A stretch of DNA of 64,000 bases, from positions 1 through 64,000 of the forward strand of contig JAGYJA010000010.1 of the NCBI GenBank assembly GCA_018402385.1. Direction: 5' to 3'. Position 1 is the first letter of the stretch. Every line of letters starts with the position of its first letter. Positions 35,097-43,883 of this stretch are shown piece after piece. The position numbers and the translations under genes are program-made. The stretch comes from Flavobacteriaceae bacterium. Its GTDB lineage: Bacteria; Bacteroidota; Bacteroidia; Flavobacteriales; Flavobacteriaceae. The notes beneath the pieces were generated by a model. The model saw only the letters and a program-made list of their open reading frames with translations, made no database searches and was not told the DNA's origin.

Positions 35097-35420
35097 ATGA
35101 CGTTTAAAAAACAATCCGATTTAAAAAAAGCGTTATACATTGTATGGGGAATAATTGCTGTAATGGGGCAGGTTTTAGTTTTGATTCCCTTCTTCATAGA
35201 TGAAAAAAAATTACTAAAATCAACCCCTGTTTGCTCTGCTACTCTTTCAGGAGAAGGCTCTTGTGTGTTTTGTGGTTTGACGCGTGGTTTTATAGCCTTG
35301 AGCAAGGGGTTGGTTGAAGAAGCTCTTTTATGGAATAAATTTAGCTTACTTATTTTTATTTTTTTTATCATAAATTTTATCATCTTCACAATTTCTTTAA
35401 TATATTTGAAGAACAAGTAA
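35097..35420 (+). CDS. DUF2752 family small membrane protein
   Basis: 107 residues, two membrane helices (IVWGIIAVMGQVLVLIPFF and LLIFIFFIINFIIFTISLI). Between them is the DUF2752 signature CVFCGLTRGFIALSKG, matching CPxCGxTR(A/S)F. Function unknown. It lies in a run of three small membrane-protein genes, 35.1-36.1 kb. Confidence 0.85.
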   Translation: MTFKKQSDLKKALYIVWGIIAVMGQVLVLIPFFIDEKKLLKSTPVCSATLSGEGSCVFCGLTRGFIALSKGLVEEALLWNKFSLLIFIFFIINFIIFTISLIYLKNK

Positions 35421-35443
35421 CCAACCATTAACAATCTTTTGTC

Positions 35444-35695
35444 TTGAATACAGCCAGTTTGGTCTTTGGGATATTAGCCCTTTTAGGAATGCTCGTCGGT
35501 TTTATTCCTTGTTTTGGAGCTTTGAACTGGATCAATATTCCCTTTGCTTTCATTGGTTTAATTGTTAGTCTTGTAGCATTGTCTAATAGTCGTGAAGGCA
35601 AGTCAAAAAATGGAGCTTTGGCAGGTTTAATTATGTGCTTATGTGCTATGTTTTTTGGATTGTTTAGGCTGTTTTTGGGTGGAGGTATATTATAA
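35444..35695 (+). CDS. small two-to-three-helix membrane protein
   Basis: 83 residues from a TTG start. Hydrophobic segments are LVFGILALLGMLVGFIPCF, PFAFIGLIVSLVAL and LAGLIMCLCAMFFGLFRLFLGG, with a short NSREGKSKNG cytosolic loop. Such proteins often pair with DUF2752 and TM2 genes. Function unknown. Confidence 0.7.
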   Translation: MNTASLVFGILALLGMLVGFIPCFGALNWINIPFAFIGLIVSLVALSNSREGKSKNGALAGLIMCLCAMFFGLFRLFLGGGIL

Positions 35696-35713
35696 ACAAT
35701 TAATTTAATTTTT

Positions 35714-36064
35714 ATGGAAGAAAACAAAAACTCTGAAAACCTTGGCGACGAAGCCAAAAAAACAGCCGATGAATTCAAAGAAAGCTGGAACAAATCCATC
35801 AATGAAAACAAAGAAAACAAAAAACTCATTGCCGGTATTTTAGCAATAGTCTTAGGTGGCTTTGGTATTCACAAATTTATTTTAGGCTACAACAAAGAAG
35901 GTATTATTCTTTTAGTTGTAACTATTGTATTAGGAATCATAACTTGTGGTGTTGCAGCATCAGCAGCTTGGATTGTTGGTCTTATTGAAGGAATCATTTA
36001 CCTGACCAAAAGCGATGAAGAATTTTTTGAAACTTATCAGGCTAACAAAAAACCTTGGTTTTAA
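35714..36064 (+). CDS. TM2 domain-containing protein
   Basis: 116 residues. A charged N-terminal helix (AKKTADEFKESWNKSINENKE) is followed by the TM2 pair: KLIAGILAIVLGGFGIHKFILGYNKEGII, then ITCGVAASAAWIVGLIEGIIYL. The GGFGIHKFILG motif between helices is the TM2 hallmark. Function unknown. It converges on the olsF-like gene, 14 bp apart. Confidence 0.9.
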   Translation: MEENKNSENLGDEAKKTADEFKESWNKSINENKENKKLIAGILAIVLGGFGIHKFILGYNKEGIILLVVTIVLGIITCGVAASAAWIVGLIEGIIYLTKSDEEFFETYQANKKPWF

Positions 36065-36078
36065 AAGTTTCTTAAAAA

Positions 36079-37896
36079 TCACTCTTTATTTTCCTCATTT
36101 TTTGAGGCAAATTTTTGTTCCATTTCGGCTTGAAATTCTTCCAGAACCGGTTTGACTGTGCTTTCCGGCAAATCTGCTATGCGAATGTACATCAAGCCGT
36201 CAACGGCATTATTGAAAAGCGGATCCACGTTAAAAGCGACCACTTTTGCGTTTTGTTTGATGTATTTTTTAATGAGTACCGGCAAACGCAATTCCCCGGG
36301 TTCCAATTCGTCGATAATTCTGTCAAACTTGTTTAAATCGGCTTCGGTTTCGTCAAAAACAAAGTCTTTGTCGGCATCTTTTAATTTGACTTTAAAATCT
36401 TTTTTGGGATGAATAAATTGAGCAACATAAGGATCATAATAATTTGACTTCATAAACTCAATCATCAAGGATTTTGAAAATTCTGAGAAGCGGTCGCTTA
36501 TTGTGACACCTCCAATAAGGTAGCGATGTTCAGGAAAACGCAAGGTGGTATGAACTATGCCTTTCCATAGCAAAAACAAGGGCATGGGTTTTTGCTGGTA
36601 TTCTTTGATGATAAATGCACGGCCCATTTCTATGGACTGGCTCATCATTTTGTATAATTCCGGTTCAAATCTGAAAAGGTCGTGAAGGTAAAAGCCTTCA
36701 ATACCATAAGCTTCATAAATTTTTGATCCCAATCCCATTCTGTAAGCACCTGCTATTTTTTTGGTCTCATTGTCCCAAAGAAACATATGGTGATAATAGG
36801 CATCATAAACATCAAGGTCGATGGCTTTATTGGTTCCTTCCCCCACTTCCCTGAAGGTTATTTCGCGTAAGCGACCTATTTCCTGAAGTATGTTTGGAAT
36901 GTGTTCCGGATGAGAGAGAAATACTTCATAGTTTTTACTAATCAACAAGCGTTTGTCCAATTCCTGAAGTTTAAGCACTTCTTTTTCCAGAATTTGAGAG
37001 GCGACTGGAGTAGCAATGCTTTTTGGTGGCTTTGGAAACTTTAGCTTTTTTGGAATATTGTCAAGCAGTTTTTTCTTAGCAAATGTGTTTGCCAGCATAT
37101 AGGTTTTCTTGCGAAGAAAGGCTGTAAAGTCTTGCAGAGATTCTTGTTCCTGCTGATCTTTTACAGAAATGGGGTTTCCAATTCTAATCTTTATGGTGCG
37201 GTCACTTTGACTCAATAATTCTGAAGGCAGTTTTGCTGTGCGAAAAGTGGGGCTCATCTTGGCAAGCTTATAAAACAACAAACTGTTTTTTGCGTGAAAA
37301 TAAATGGGCACTACCGGTACTTCAGCTTTTTTGATGAGCTTCATAGCGGCCTCTTCCCAAGGTTTATCGGTGATACGCTTATCTTCTTTGTAAGTGGAAA
37401 CCTCGCCGGCCGGAAAAAGACCCAGAGGTTGTTGTTCCTGAAGATGTTTTAGTGCATTTTTAAAACCACTCACACTTGATTTTATTTCTTTTTTGTTTTC
37501 AAAAGGATTTACCGGCATCACAAAAGGTTTCAAAGGGGCAATGCGGTGCAAGAGAAAATTAGCGATGATTTTATAATCGGGGCGTTGTTCTAAAAGGATT
37601 TTTAGCAGCAAAATGCCGTCAATCCCACCTAACGGGTGGTTTGAAATGGTAATAAACGCGCCATTTTTTGGGATTCTGCGCAGGTCTTCTTCAGGGATTT
37701 CAAACTTTACTTCAAACTCCTCCAGCAATGCATTTATGAAATCAAGTCCTTCCAGGTGTTTGTGGGTATCATAAATGCGGTTACAGGCAGATATGCGTAG
37801 TGTTTTCATCAAAGTCCACCCAATAAAAGTGCCTATAAAACCAAGTTTATGGACATTGATAGCCTGAGCAATTTCTTTTGGGGTAACTAATGGCAT
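36079..37896 (-). CDS. olsF: bifunctional acyltransferase, OlsF-like (aminolipid synthesis)
   Basis: 605 residues. The N-terminal PlsC-type domain has ISNHPLGGIDG (NHx4D) and GLFPAGEVST. The C-terminal GNAT-like half has FLSHPEHIPNILQEIGRLREITFREVGEGTNKA and YRMGLGSKIYEAYGIEGFYLHDLF. This is the arrangement of OlsF, reported to build ornithine lipids with an N-acyltransferase C-terminal and an O-acyltransferase N-terminal domain. Acylated glycine or other amino-acid lipids are an alternative product. The symbol is by domain layout and not by alignment. Confidence 0.8.
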   Translation of the reverse strand: MPLVTPKEIAQAINVHKLGFIGTFIGWTLMKTLRISACNRIYDTHKHLEGLDFINALLEEFEVKFEIPEEDLRRIPKNGAFITISNHPLGGIDGILLLKILLEQRPDYKIIANFLLHRIAPLKPFVMPVNPFENKKEIKSSVSGFKNALKHLQEQQPLGLFPAGEVSTYKEDKRITDKPWEEAAMKLIKKAEVPVVPIYFHAKNSLLFYKLAKMSPTFRTAKLPSELLSQSDRTIKIRIGNPISVKDQQEQESLQDFTAFLRKKTYMLANTFAKKKLLDNIPKKLKFPKPPKSIATPVASQILEKEVLKLQELDKRLLISKNYEVFLSHPEHIPNILQEIGRLREITFREVGEGTNKAIDLDVYDAYYHHMFLWDNETKKIAGAYRMGLGSKIYEAYGIEGFYLHDLFRFEPELYKMMSQSIEMGRAFIIKEYQQKPMPLFLLWKGIVHTTLRFPEHRYLIGGVTISDRFSEFSKSLMIEFMKSNYYDPYVAQFIHPKKDFKVKLKDADKDFVFDETEADLNKFDRIIDELEPGELRLPVLIKKYIKQNAKVVAFNVDPLFNNAVDGLMYIRIADLPESTVKPVLEEFQAEMEQKFASKNEENKE

Positions 37897-37946
37897 TTTT
37901 GAAATGTTGTTTTGGGTAAATATAGTGAAATAGTCTGTATCTCAAA

Positions 37947-39197
37947 TCACCTTACAACCAGCTGCATGGTATCTCTGCTTTGTTGTTTCAAGAGTACTTC
38001 AAATCCGGTTTCCATTTTTTCTACTTCCTTTTCATTAAAGTGGCGAATGGTATAAAGGGTAACATTTTCGTTAAAACGAACTTTAAAATTTGACCGTAAA
38101 CGCGTTAAAAGTTCCTCGAGTTTATTGTATTTGTTATCCACCACGACAGTAAAACTAATGGCCGAATTTTGTATCATATTGACTTTCATTTTGTATTTGT
38201 GGAGCCGTTTAAACACCTCGCCGATGTTATCTTCAACCATAAATGAAAAGTCCAGTGAGGAGAGTGAAATCAACACCTGCTCTTTTTTAACAATATAACA
38301 AGACACTGATGGGATCAAGTCTTTCCCTTTTGCAACAGAAGTTCCGGGTTTGTTTGGGTTTAAAAAGGATTTTACAAACAAGGGTATTTCCTTTCGCTGC
38401 AGCGGTTGAAGTGTTTTTGGGTGAATCACTGATGCGCCGTAAAAGGCCATCTCAATGGCTTCCCGGTAAGAGATTTGTTCTAAAAGAGTGGTGTTTTTAA
38501 ATGTGCGCGGGTCTGCATTGAGCACTCCGGGTACATCTTTCCAAATGGTAACACTTTCAGCTCCCAAGCAATAGGCAAAAATAGCGGCGGTATAATCACT
38601 TCCCTCTCTTCCTAAGGTGGTGGTGAAGTTATTATCATTGGAACCCAAAAACCCCTGTGTAATCGTGAGCGTTTTGTGATTTACTTTTTCTTTGATTATG
38701 GCTTGGGTCAATTCCCATTCCACACCGGCATCTCTGTAATTACTGTCTGTTTTGATACATTCCCGGCTATCAATCCAGGTATTTTTTATGGCTTGATCAT
38801 TTAAAAAACTGCTCACAATTCTAGTGGAGACCAATTCCCCATAACACACCACCTGATCATACACATATGCGTGATTAGTCGATTTATTATGATCTAAAAA
38901 ATGTTTTAACTCTTCAAAAAGCTGATGCACTTCTTTATATGTGGCATGTCCTTTTTCAGGAAATAATTCCTGAAGTATTTTATAATGATAGTCAATCACC
39001 TCTGCTAGAGCGGCATCCAACTCTGGGGATTTTTGGAGGTAGCTTGAGACTACTTTCTCCAAGGCGTTAGTTGTTTTACCCATTGCCGAAATCACGACCA
39101 CAAGATTTTCAAAACCAGTAGTGTGCAAAACGGTTTTCACGTTTTTTATACTTTCTACATCCTTGACTGATGCGCCTCCAAATTTAAATACTCGCAT
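37947..39197 (-). CDS. lysC: aspartate kinase
   Basis: Phosphorylates aspartate, the first step of the pathway that Asd (6.6 kb) continues. It has 416 residues. It begins MRVFKFGGASVKD, with the catalytic TTLGREGSDYTAAIFA region and WKDVPGVLNADPRTFKNT. The C-terminal ACT region is short. No homoserine dehydrogenase domain is fused. It starts one base inside the upstream GNAT gene's stop codon, so the two are coupled. Confidence 0.95.
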   Translation of the reverse strand: MRVFKFGGASVKDVESIKNVKTVLHTTGFENLVVVISAMGKTTNALEKVVSSYLQKSPELDAALAEVIDYHYKILQELFPEKGHATYKEVHQLFEELKHFLDHNKSTNHAYVYDQVVCYGELVSTRIVSSFLNDQAIKNTWIDSRECIKTDSNYRDAGVEWELTQAIIKEKVNHKTLTITQGFLGSNDNNFTTTLGREGSDYTAAIFAYCLGAESVTIWKDVPGVLNADPRTFKNTTLLEQISYREAIEMAFYGASVIHPKTLQPLQRKEIPLFVKSFLNPNKPGTSVAKGKDLIPSVSCYIVKKEQVLISLSSLDFSFMVEDNIGEVFKRLHKYKMKVNMIQNSAISFTVVVDNKYNKLEELLTRLRSNFKVRFNENVTLYTIRHFNEKEVEKMETGFEVLLKQQSRDTMQLVVR

Positions 39198-39676
39198 TAA
39201 TTAAAATCTAAAAAATTAGTCAACCCTTGCTCATCCATATGCACCGTGCGCCAATCCTTTAGAATTTTAGCTCCGCTTCGTTCATAAAACTTTATGGCTC
39301 CCTCATTCCAGTCAAGCACCACCCATTCCACACGCTTCACCCCTTGAGATTTAGCAAATTTCAACACTTCTTGATACAAGGCACTTCCAAGACCAGAACC
39401 TCTCATTTTTTCTTTTACAATCAAATCTTCCAGATGTATGGTACGGCCTTTCCAAGTTGAAAAACGAAAATAAACCAAAGCCATCCCCACAATTTCAGAA
39501 TCAACTTCGGCTACAAAACATTTAAACAAGGGGTGTTCTCCAAAACCTTCCCTTTCAAGTTCTTCCACAGTGACGACTACTGCTTCTGGTTCACGTTCAA
39601 AAGTGGCAAGCTCTTTAATGAGTTCTAAAACCTGAGCCATGTCAGCCTTTTTGCTTTCTCTAATTGTAAAGTTCAT
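39197..39676 (-). CDS. GNAT family N-acetyltransferase
   Basis: 159 residues from ATG 39676 (MNFTIRESKKADMAQVLELIKELATFE). The acetyl-CoA loop is VKEKMRGSGLGSALYQEV, and the C-terminal part reads EWVVLDWNEGAIKFYERSGAKIL. The family resembles diamine acetyltransferase/SSAT-type proteins, but the substrate is unknown. It overlaps lysC by 1 bp. A 14-codon upstream extension is possible but unlikely. Confidence 0.88.
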   Translation of the reverse strand: MNFTIRESKKADMAQVLELIKELATFEREPEAVVVTVEELEREGFGEHPLFKCFVAEVDSEIVGMALVYFRFSTWKGRTIHLEDLIVKEKMRGSGLGSALYQEVLKFAKSQGVKRVEWVVLDWNEGAIKFYERSGAKILKDWRTVHMDEQGLTNFLDFN

Positions 39677-39828
39677 ATCTAATTGAAATTTATTTCTGAA
39701 ACCTGTCCTAATATTCACAAAAATATCGATATTTCCTCTGTATCAACTATAATTTGGATAATAAAAATCAAATTTATAGTCTCAGGTCGGGAAAATCAAA
39801 GAACTTTTTACATTTTGTTTATTTAGTT

Positions 39829-39856
39829 TTGATTGGGGAAAATTCATGTACTTTTG
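39829..39856 (+). promoter_or_regulatory. fbp promoter
   Basis: TTG (39829-39831), 17 bp, exact TACTTTTG (39849-39856), 26 bp before the fbp ATG. A good match to the Bacteroidota housekeeping promoter. Confidence 0.6.
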
Positions 39857-39882
39857 TATGAAATTCACAACTTTTTCAAAAA

Positions 39883-40887
39883 ATGGCTGACCACAACAAA
39901 ACTTTAGGCGAATTTATAATTGAAAACCAAAAGGATTTTGCTTATTCTTCAGGTGAACTTTCTCGTTTGATTAACTCGATAAGATTAGCTGCTAAGGTGG
40001 TAAACCACGAGGTTAACAAAGCGGGCTTAGTGGATATTTTGGGGGCTTTTGGCGACAAAAACATTCAAGGAGAGGAACAGCAAAAGCTGGATGTGTTTGC
40101 AAACGAAGCCTTTATTAAAACTTTGACTAACCGCGAAATCGTTTGCGGAATAGCTTCTGAAGAAAACGATGGGTTTATTACTATTTCCGGAAGAGAGAAA
40201 AACAATCAAAATAAATATGTTGTGCTTATTGACCCTTTGGACGGTTCTTCAAACATTGATGTGAATGTGTCTGTAGGAACTATTTTTTCAATTTACCGAA
40301 GGGTGACTCCGGCTGGAACACCAGTAACATTGGAGGATTTTTTACAACCGGGTGTCAATCAAGTAGCTGCCGGTTATATTATCTATGGAACCTCCACGAT
40401 GATTGTTTATACTACAGGTCACGGGGTAAACGGTTTTACATTAAACCCTGCTATTGGAACTTATTATTTGTCACATCCCAATATGAGAATTCCACAAGAT
40501 GGTCGAATTTATTCTGTGAATGAGGGTTACTACATTCACTTCCCTCAAGGTGTAAAAGATTATATCAAATACTGCCAGATGGAGGAAGATGACAGACCTT
40601 ACACGTCCAGGTATATAGGGTCACTAGTCTCTGATATACATCGAAATATTTTAAAAGGAGGGATTTACTTCTATCCTAAAAGCTCAAAAGCATCCAATGG
40701 AAAACTGCGTTTACTTTATGAATGCAATCCGATGGCTTTTATTGTTGAACAAGCGGGTGGAAAAGCCAGCGATGGCTTTAACCGTATTATGGAAATTCAG
40801 CCCAAAGAGCTACACCAGCGTGTACCTTTTTTCTGTGGTAGTAAAAATATGGTCGATAAGGCAGAAGAATTTATGGCTAAAGCCTAA
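39883..40887 (+). CDS. fbp: fructose-1,6-bisphosphatase, class I
   Basis: A gluconeogenic phosphatase. It has 334 residues. Metal and active-site motifs are [12 protein letters not shown] (class I EE), [25 protein letters not shown] and [23 protein letters not shown]. The C-terminal [26 protein letters not shown] is the phosphatase signature. It is a single gene with its own promoter and terminator. Confidence 0.96.
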   Translation: MADHNKTLGEFIIENQKDFAYSSGELSRLINSIRLAAKVVNHEVNKAGLVDILGAFGDKNIQGEEQQKLDVFANEAFIKTLTNREIVCGIASEENDGFITISGREKNNQNKYVVLIDPLDGSSNIDVNVSVGTIFSIYRRVTPAGTPVTLEDFLQPGVNQVAAGYIIYGTSTMIVYTTGHGVNGFTLNPAIGTYYLSHPNMRIPQDGRIYSVNEGYYIHFPQGVKDYIKYCQMEEDDRPYTSRYIGSLVSDIHRNILKGGIYFYPKSSKASNGKLRLLYECNPMAFIVEQAGGKASDGFNRIMEIQPKELHQRVPFFCGSKNMVDKAEEFMAKA

Positions 40888-40888
40888 T

Positions 40889-40920
40889 AAAAAACCCCGA
40901 TAATAATTTCAGGGTTTTTT
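40889..40920 (+). terminator. terminator after fbp
   Basis: AAAAAACCC and GGGTTTTTT arms around a 14-nt loop with a further CGA/TCA near-pairing. It starts 1 bp after the fbp stop and is usable from both sides. Confidence 0.75.
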
Positions 40921-40929
40921 CAATATTCT

Positions 40930-41355
40930 TTACTTCTTATTCAAAAGGTATTCATAATCATAAAAATTGAGCCCTCCTGTAAATATTTCAATGGAGCGCT
41001 TTATGAGGCGGTCAGCTTCCTGCTCTTTAAATCCTAAAGTGATTGCATACCTATTGAGAAATGATGCCTCTTCTTGATCAATTTCCCCATCTGCAAAAAT
41101 CATTCTAAAGATATCGTGTAACTGTTTCAACCTGATTTCTTGAGAATGAGTGGGGTAAATTGGATATTTATTGGAATTTTTAATTATTTCATTGTATTCC
41201 AACTCGTTAATATCAAGCCTTCTTGCAAAACGCAATAATAGAAGCTCTTCCTCAGGGGTTAGAGGCCCATCAACCATCGCAACATTCACGAGGGCTGAAA
41301 AGTGTCCTAATTTTCGCTTGTGGCTTCCGCCGCTAAATAAATCTTCAAATGACAT
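40930..41355 (-). CDS. TerB-like (tellurite-resistance family) protein
   Basis: 141 residues, all helical. It shows the TerB pattern LVNVAMVDGPLTPEEELLLLRFARRL, then MIFADGEIDQEEASFLNRYAITLGF, two EF-hand-like D-x-D/G-x acid clusters. ATG 41355 (MSFEDLFSGG) is preferred to 41376. TerB-like domains are widespread and do not by themselves indicate tellurite resistance. It is convergent with fbp. Confidence 0.82.
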   Translation of the reverse strand: MSFEDLFSGGSHKRKLGHFSALVNVAMVDGPLTPEEELLLLRFARRLDINELEYNEIIKNSNKYPIYPTHSQEIRLKQLHDIFRMIFADGEIDQEEASFLNRYAITLGFKEQEADRLIKRSIEIFTGGLNFYDYEYLLNKK

Positions 41356-41461
41356 GTGGTCTGTTGTTTTATGCAAAGATAGAATATCGAAAAGATTTTA
41401 TGAAAATTAAAATTGCTTTTTTAATAACTTACCTTACCTTTAAATACTAGTACCTATCACA

Positions 41462-42250
41462 ATGAAAAAACCTCTTCAAATCCTTAATGGACTTGCTTTT
41501 GGCAGCATGATTTTTATCAATTATTTGTCAAACACCGGGCTCATAAATAACAATACAAATGCTTCGGTTTCCAGAGAAGTTCAAAACCTATTTACCCCCG
41601 CAGGTTATGCTTTTTCCATTTGGGGCATTATTTATTTATTGGTTTTAGGGTTTGTGATTTATCAGGGACTGGGTTTGTTTCAGAAAAAACTGGAAAATAG
41701 TCTTGCCGAAAAAATTGGTCTTTGGTTTATCACCTCTTGTTTGCTTAATTCGCTATGGCTTTTCGCCTGGTTACACGAGCAACTGTTGCTTGCTGTTGTA
41801 ATTATGACACTGTTATTAGGGTCTCTTATGCAGATTCATTTAAAAACACATAGTTTAAAAGACAAGGGTTCTATAAAATACAACTATTATACAAGGTTAC
41901 CATTTTCCATTTATATGGGCTGGATATCTGTGGCGCTAATTGCCAATGTCGCCGGTTATCTAACCCAAATAGGCTGGGATGGCTTTGGAATGAGCGATGT
42001 TTTTTGGACCATCACCATGATTATTGTAGCAGGATTATTAAACCTTTTAGTCAGCAGGAACCACAATTTGCCTGAATTTGCTTTGGTGGGTGCATGGGCT
42101 TTGATTGCTATTGCTGTTGCAAATTGGGAAGAACAGCAAATTGTTTCAATTACAGCAATAGCCGTAGCGATAATTTTAATCATAAGTAGTTTACTGTTCA
42201 CCATAAAAAAAATTGGGAACAATGATGCCGTTTATTCAGGACAAAATTGA
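41462..42250 (+). CDS. TspO/tryptophan-rich-sensory-protein-like membrane protein
   Basis: 262 residues with seven to eight membrane helices. The N-terminal part FTPAGYAFSIWGIIYLLVLG and LLNSLWLFAWLHEQ resembles the TspO/MBR signature (FTPAxYxFxIWGxIY, NxLWxxxW), and helix WISVALIANVAGYL fits. It is longer than canonical TspO (~160). Ligand unknown. Codes for an inner-membrane protein, alone between two convergent regions. Confidence 0.78.
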   Translation: MKKPLQILNGLAFGSMIFINYLSNTGLINNNTNASVSREVQNLFTPAGYAFSIWGIIYLLVLGFVIYQGLGLFQKKLENSLAEKIGLWFITSCLLNSLWLFAWLHEQLLLAVVIMTLLLGSLMQIHLKTHSLKDKGSIKYNYYTRLPFSIYMGWISVALIANVAGYLTQIGWDGFGMSDVFWTITMIIVAGLLNLLVSRNHNLPEFALVGAWALIAIAVANWEEQQIVSITAIAVAIILIISSLLFTIKKIGNNDAVYSGQN

Positions 42251-42278
42251 TGAATAGTGTTCTCTTAAGGGCTTATTT

Positions 42279-43877
42279 TTATTTTTTAATAAACTTTAGT
42301 TGAACTGTTTGACCGTTTATATCAAGATTTAAGAAGTACACTCCGGTATTGAGGCTTGACACGTTAAGTGAGTTGCTTTCCAGGGTATTTCTTAAAACTG
42401 CTCTTCCCATCACATCATAAATAACGACAGCAGCGCCTTTCAGGTTTTCGTTATAGTTTATTGTAATTTGATTTGTAGCAGGGTTGGGTGACAATGATAT
42501 GTTTTTAATTGCATTTTCATTAATGCCTAATGTTTGTCCTTCGACAATAAGGTGAGCTGTATTTATGTCTGGGTTTGGGATGACATCTACAATGCCTGAA
42601 GGCCAACTTATAACAATTTCATCTATTTCAGTGTCAGTTCCAATACCAAAGTGAGTATTCAAGGTGCTCATATATCTAAAGCCTTCTCCGCTTCTTACAT
42701 CTCTAATTTGAGTTCCCAAGGCACTTGTGATTTCAACTCGTGCTCCAATACCATTTCTGTTGCTTTCAACTCCTTGTGTGTTGATGACAATCCAGTTGTT
42801 GTCATTACCATCATTGTAGTGAATATTCCCTGCTCTAAAGGCATCTAAAAACCCGTCATTATTTAAATCAGCTATGGAGGCGCTTGAAAAAGGTGCTGAG
42901 ACCGGTGTAAAAGTCATATCGCCATTATTCAAAAAAATGGTATTCGAATTACCCATAATATCTAAATACCCATCGTTATTAAAGTCATAAGTAGCATGCT
43001 CTGTGCTTGTTCCTCCAAAAATATCAAAACCAGAACCGGCAGTGATATCTATAAAAGTTCCGTCTCCATTGTTTTTCATGAGCGCATGCCCACCGTCTGA
43101 AAATGAACTTACTCCTACCATTAAATCCATAAACCCGTCATTATCAAAATCACCCGCAGCAGCAGACCAAGTTTGATGTGGATTGTCCAACCCGGCTTCT
43201 ACGGCAACATCTGTAAATGTGCCGTCACCGTTGTTTTTAAACAATTGGTTAGTTCTTCTGTCGATACCTCCGCCGCATTTTGCCATAAACATATCTTGAA
43301 GGCCGTCGTTATTATAGTCAAACCATACAGACCCGTAGTGCCCTCCTGAAGGAAAATCACCAATTCCTCCTTGATTAAATTCAAGGTTGCCTTCGCCATC
43401 ATTTATGTAGTAAACATTAGGAGCGACATCGTGGCAAACAAATGCATCAAGATGTCCATCGTTATTTAAGTCTATAAAATTGGTTCGTTGTGAGAAAACA
43501 AATTGTGGGAAAGAAACTTCTTCATATTGAGTGCCGTCATCATTAGCCATCATAAAAGTAACTCCAGATCCACCACCATATAGTAAATCATTGTAACCAT
43601 TACCGGTTAAATCACCTGCGGCAAGACTCCAAGAAGGCATGTTTTCTGCGGGCGTAGTGGTAAAGTTTTGTTCTGTTAAAGTGCCATCAGGGTTTTGATA
43701 AAAAATCTGAATGTTTGTATCACTTACTGAGACAATGTCGTCGAGATAGTCATTATTCATATCTAAAGCACATATGCTGTACTGTCCAGAGGTTGCAACA
43801 CTTTCAGTTGTGAAACTGATTTGTGAGTGAGCAACTATAGTGCAGAATAATGAAAGTATAAAAACTGTGCTTTTCAT
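42279..43877 (-). CDS. secreted FG-GAP/ASPIC-UnbV protein with type IX sorting domain (copy 1)
   Basis: 532 residues. A signal peptide (MKSTVFILSLFCTIVAHSQ) is followed by a beta-propeller of FG-GAP/VCBS repeats with calcium-type DxNxDGxxD loops (DLNNDGHLDAFV, DYNNDGLQDMF, DFDNDGFMDLM). The ASPIC/UnbV domain follows (GIGARVEITSALGTQIRDVRSGEG), then a type A sorting domain (LSPNPATNQITIN...KKI). It is exported by Sec and T9SS. Its last 200 residues are identical to the paralog directly upstream (43884-45497). Confidence 0.9.
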   Translation of the reverse strand: MKSTVFILSLFCTIVAHSQISFTTESVATSGQYSICALDMNNDYLDDIVSVSDTNIQIFYQNPDGTLTEQNFTTTPAENMPSWSLAAGDLTGNGYNDLLYGGGSGVTFMMANDDGTQYEEVSFPQFVFSQRTNFIDLNNDGHLDAFVCHDVAPNVYYINDGEGNLEFNQGGIGDFPSGGHYGSVWFDYNNDGLQDMFMAKCGGGIDRRTNQLFKNNGDGTFTDVAVEAGLDNPHQTWSAAAGDFDNDGFMDLMVGVSSFSDGGHALMKNNGDGTFIDITAGSGFDIFGGTSTEHATYDFNNDGYLDIMGNSNTIFLNNGDMTFTPVSAPFSSASIADLNNDGFLDAFRAGNIHYNDGNDNNWIVINTQGVESNRNGIGARVEITSALGTQIRDVRSGEGFRYMSTLNTHFGIGTDTEIDEIVISWPSGIVDVIPNPDINTAHLIVEGQTLGINENAIKNISLSPNPATNQITINYNENLKGAAVVIYDVMGRAVLRNTLESNSLNVSSLNTGVYFLNLDINGQTVQLKFIKK

Positions 43878-43883
43878 CTGTAT

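Noticed and set aside
40930-41355. Tellurite resistance
   Set aside because: Only a single TerB-like domain is present and no other ter gene; the domain is widespread with other roles.
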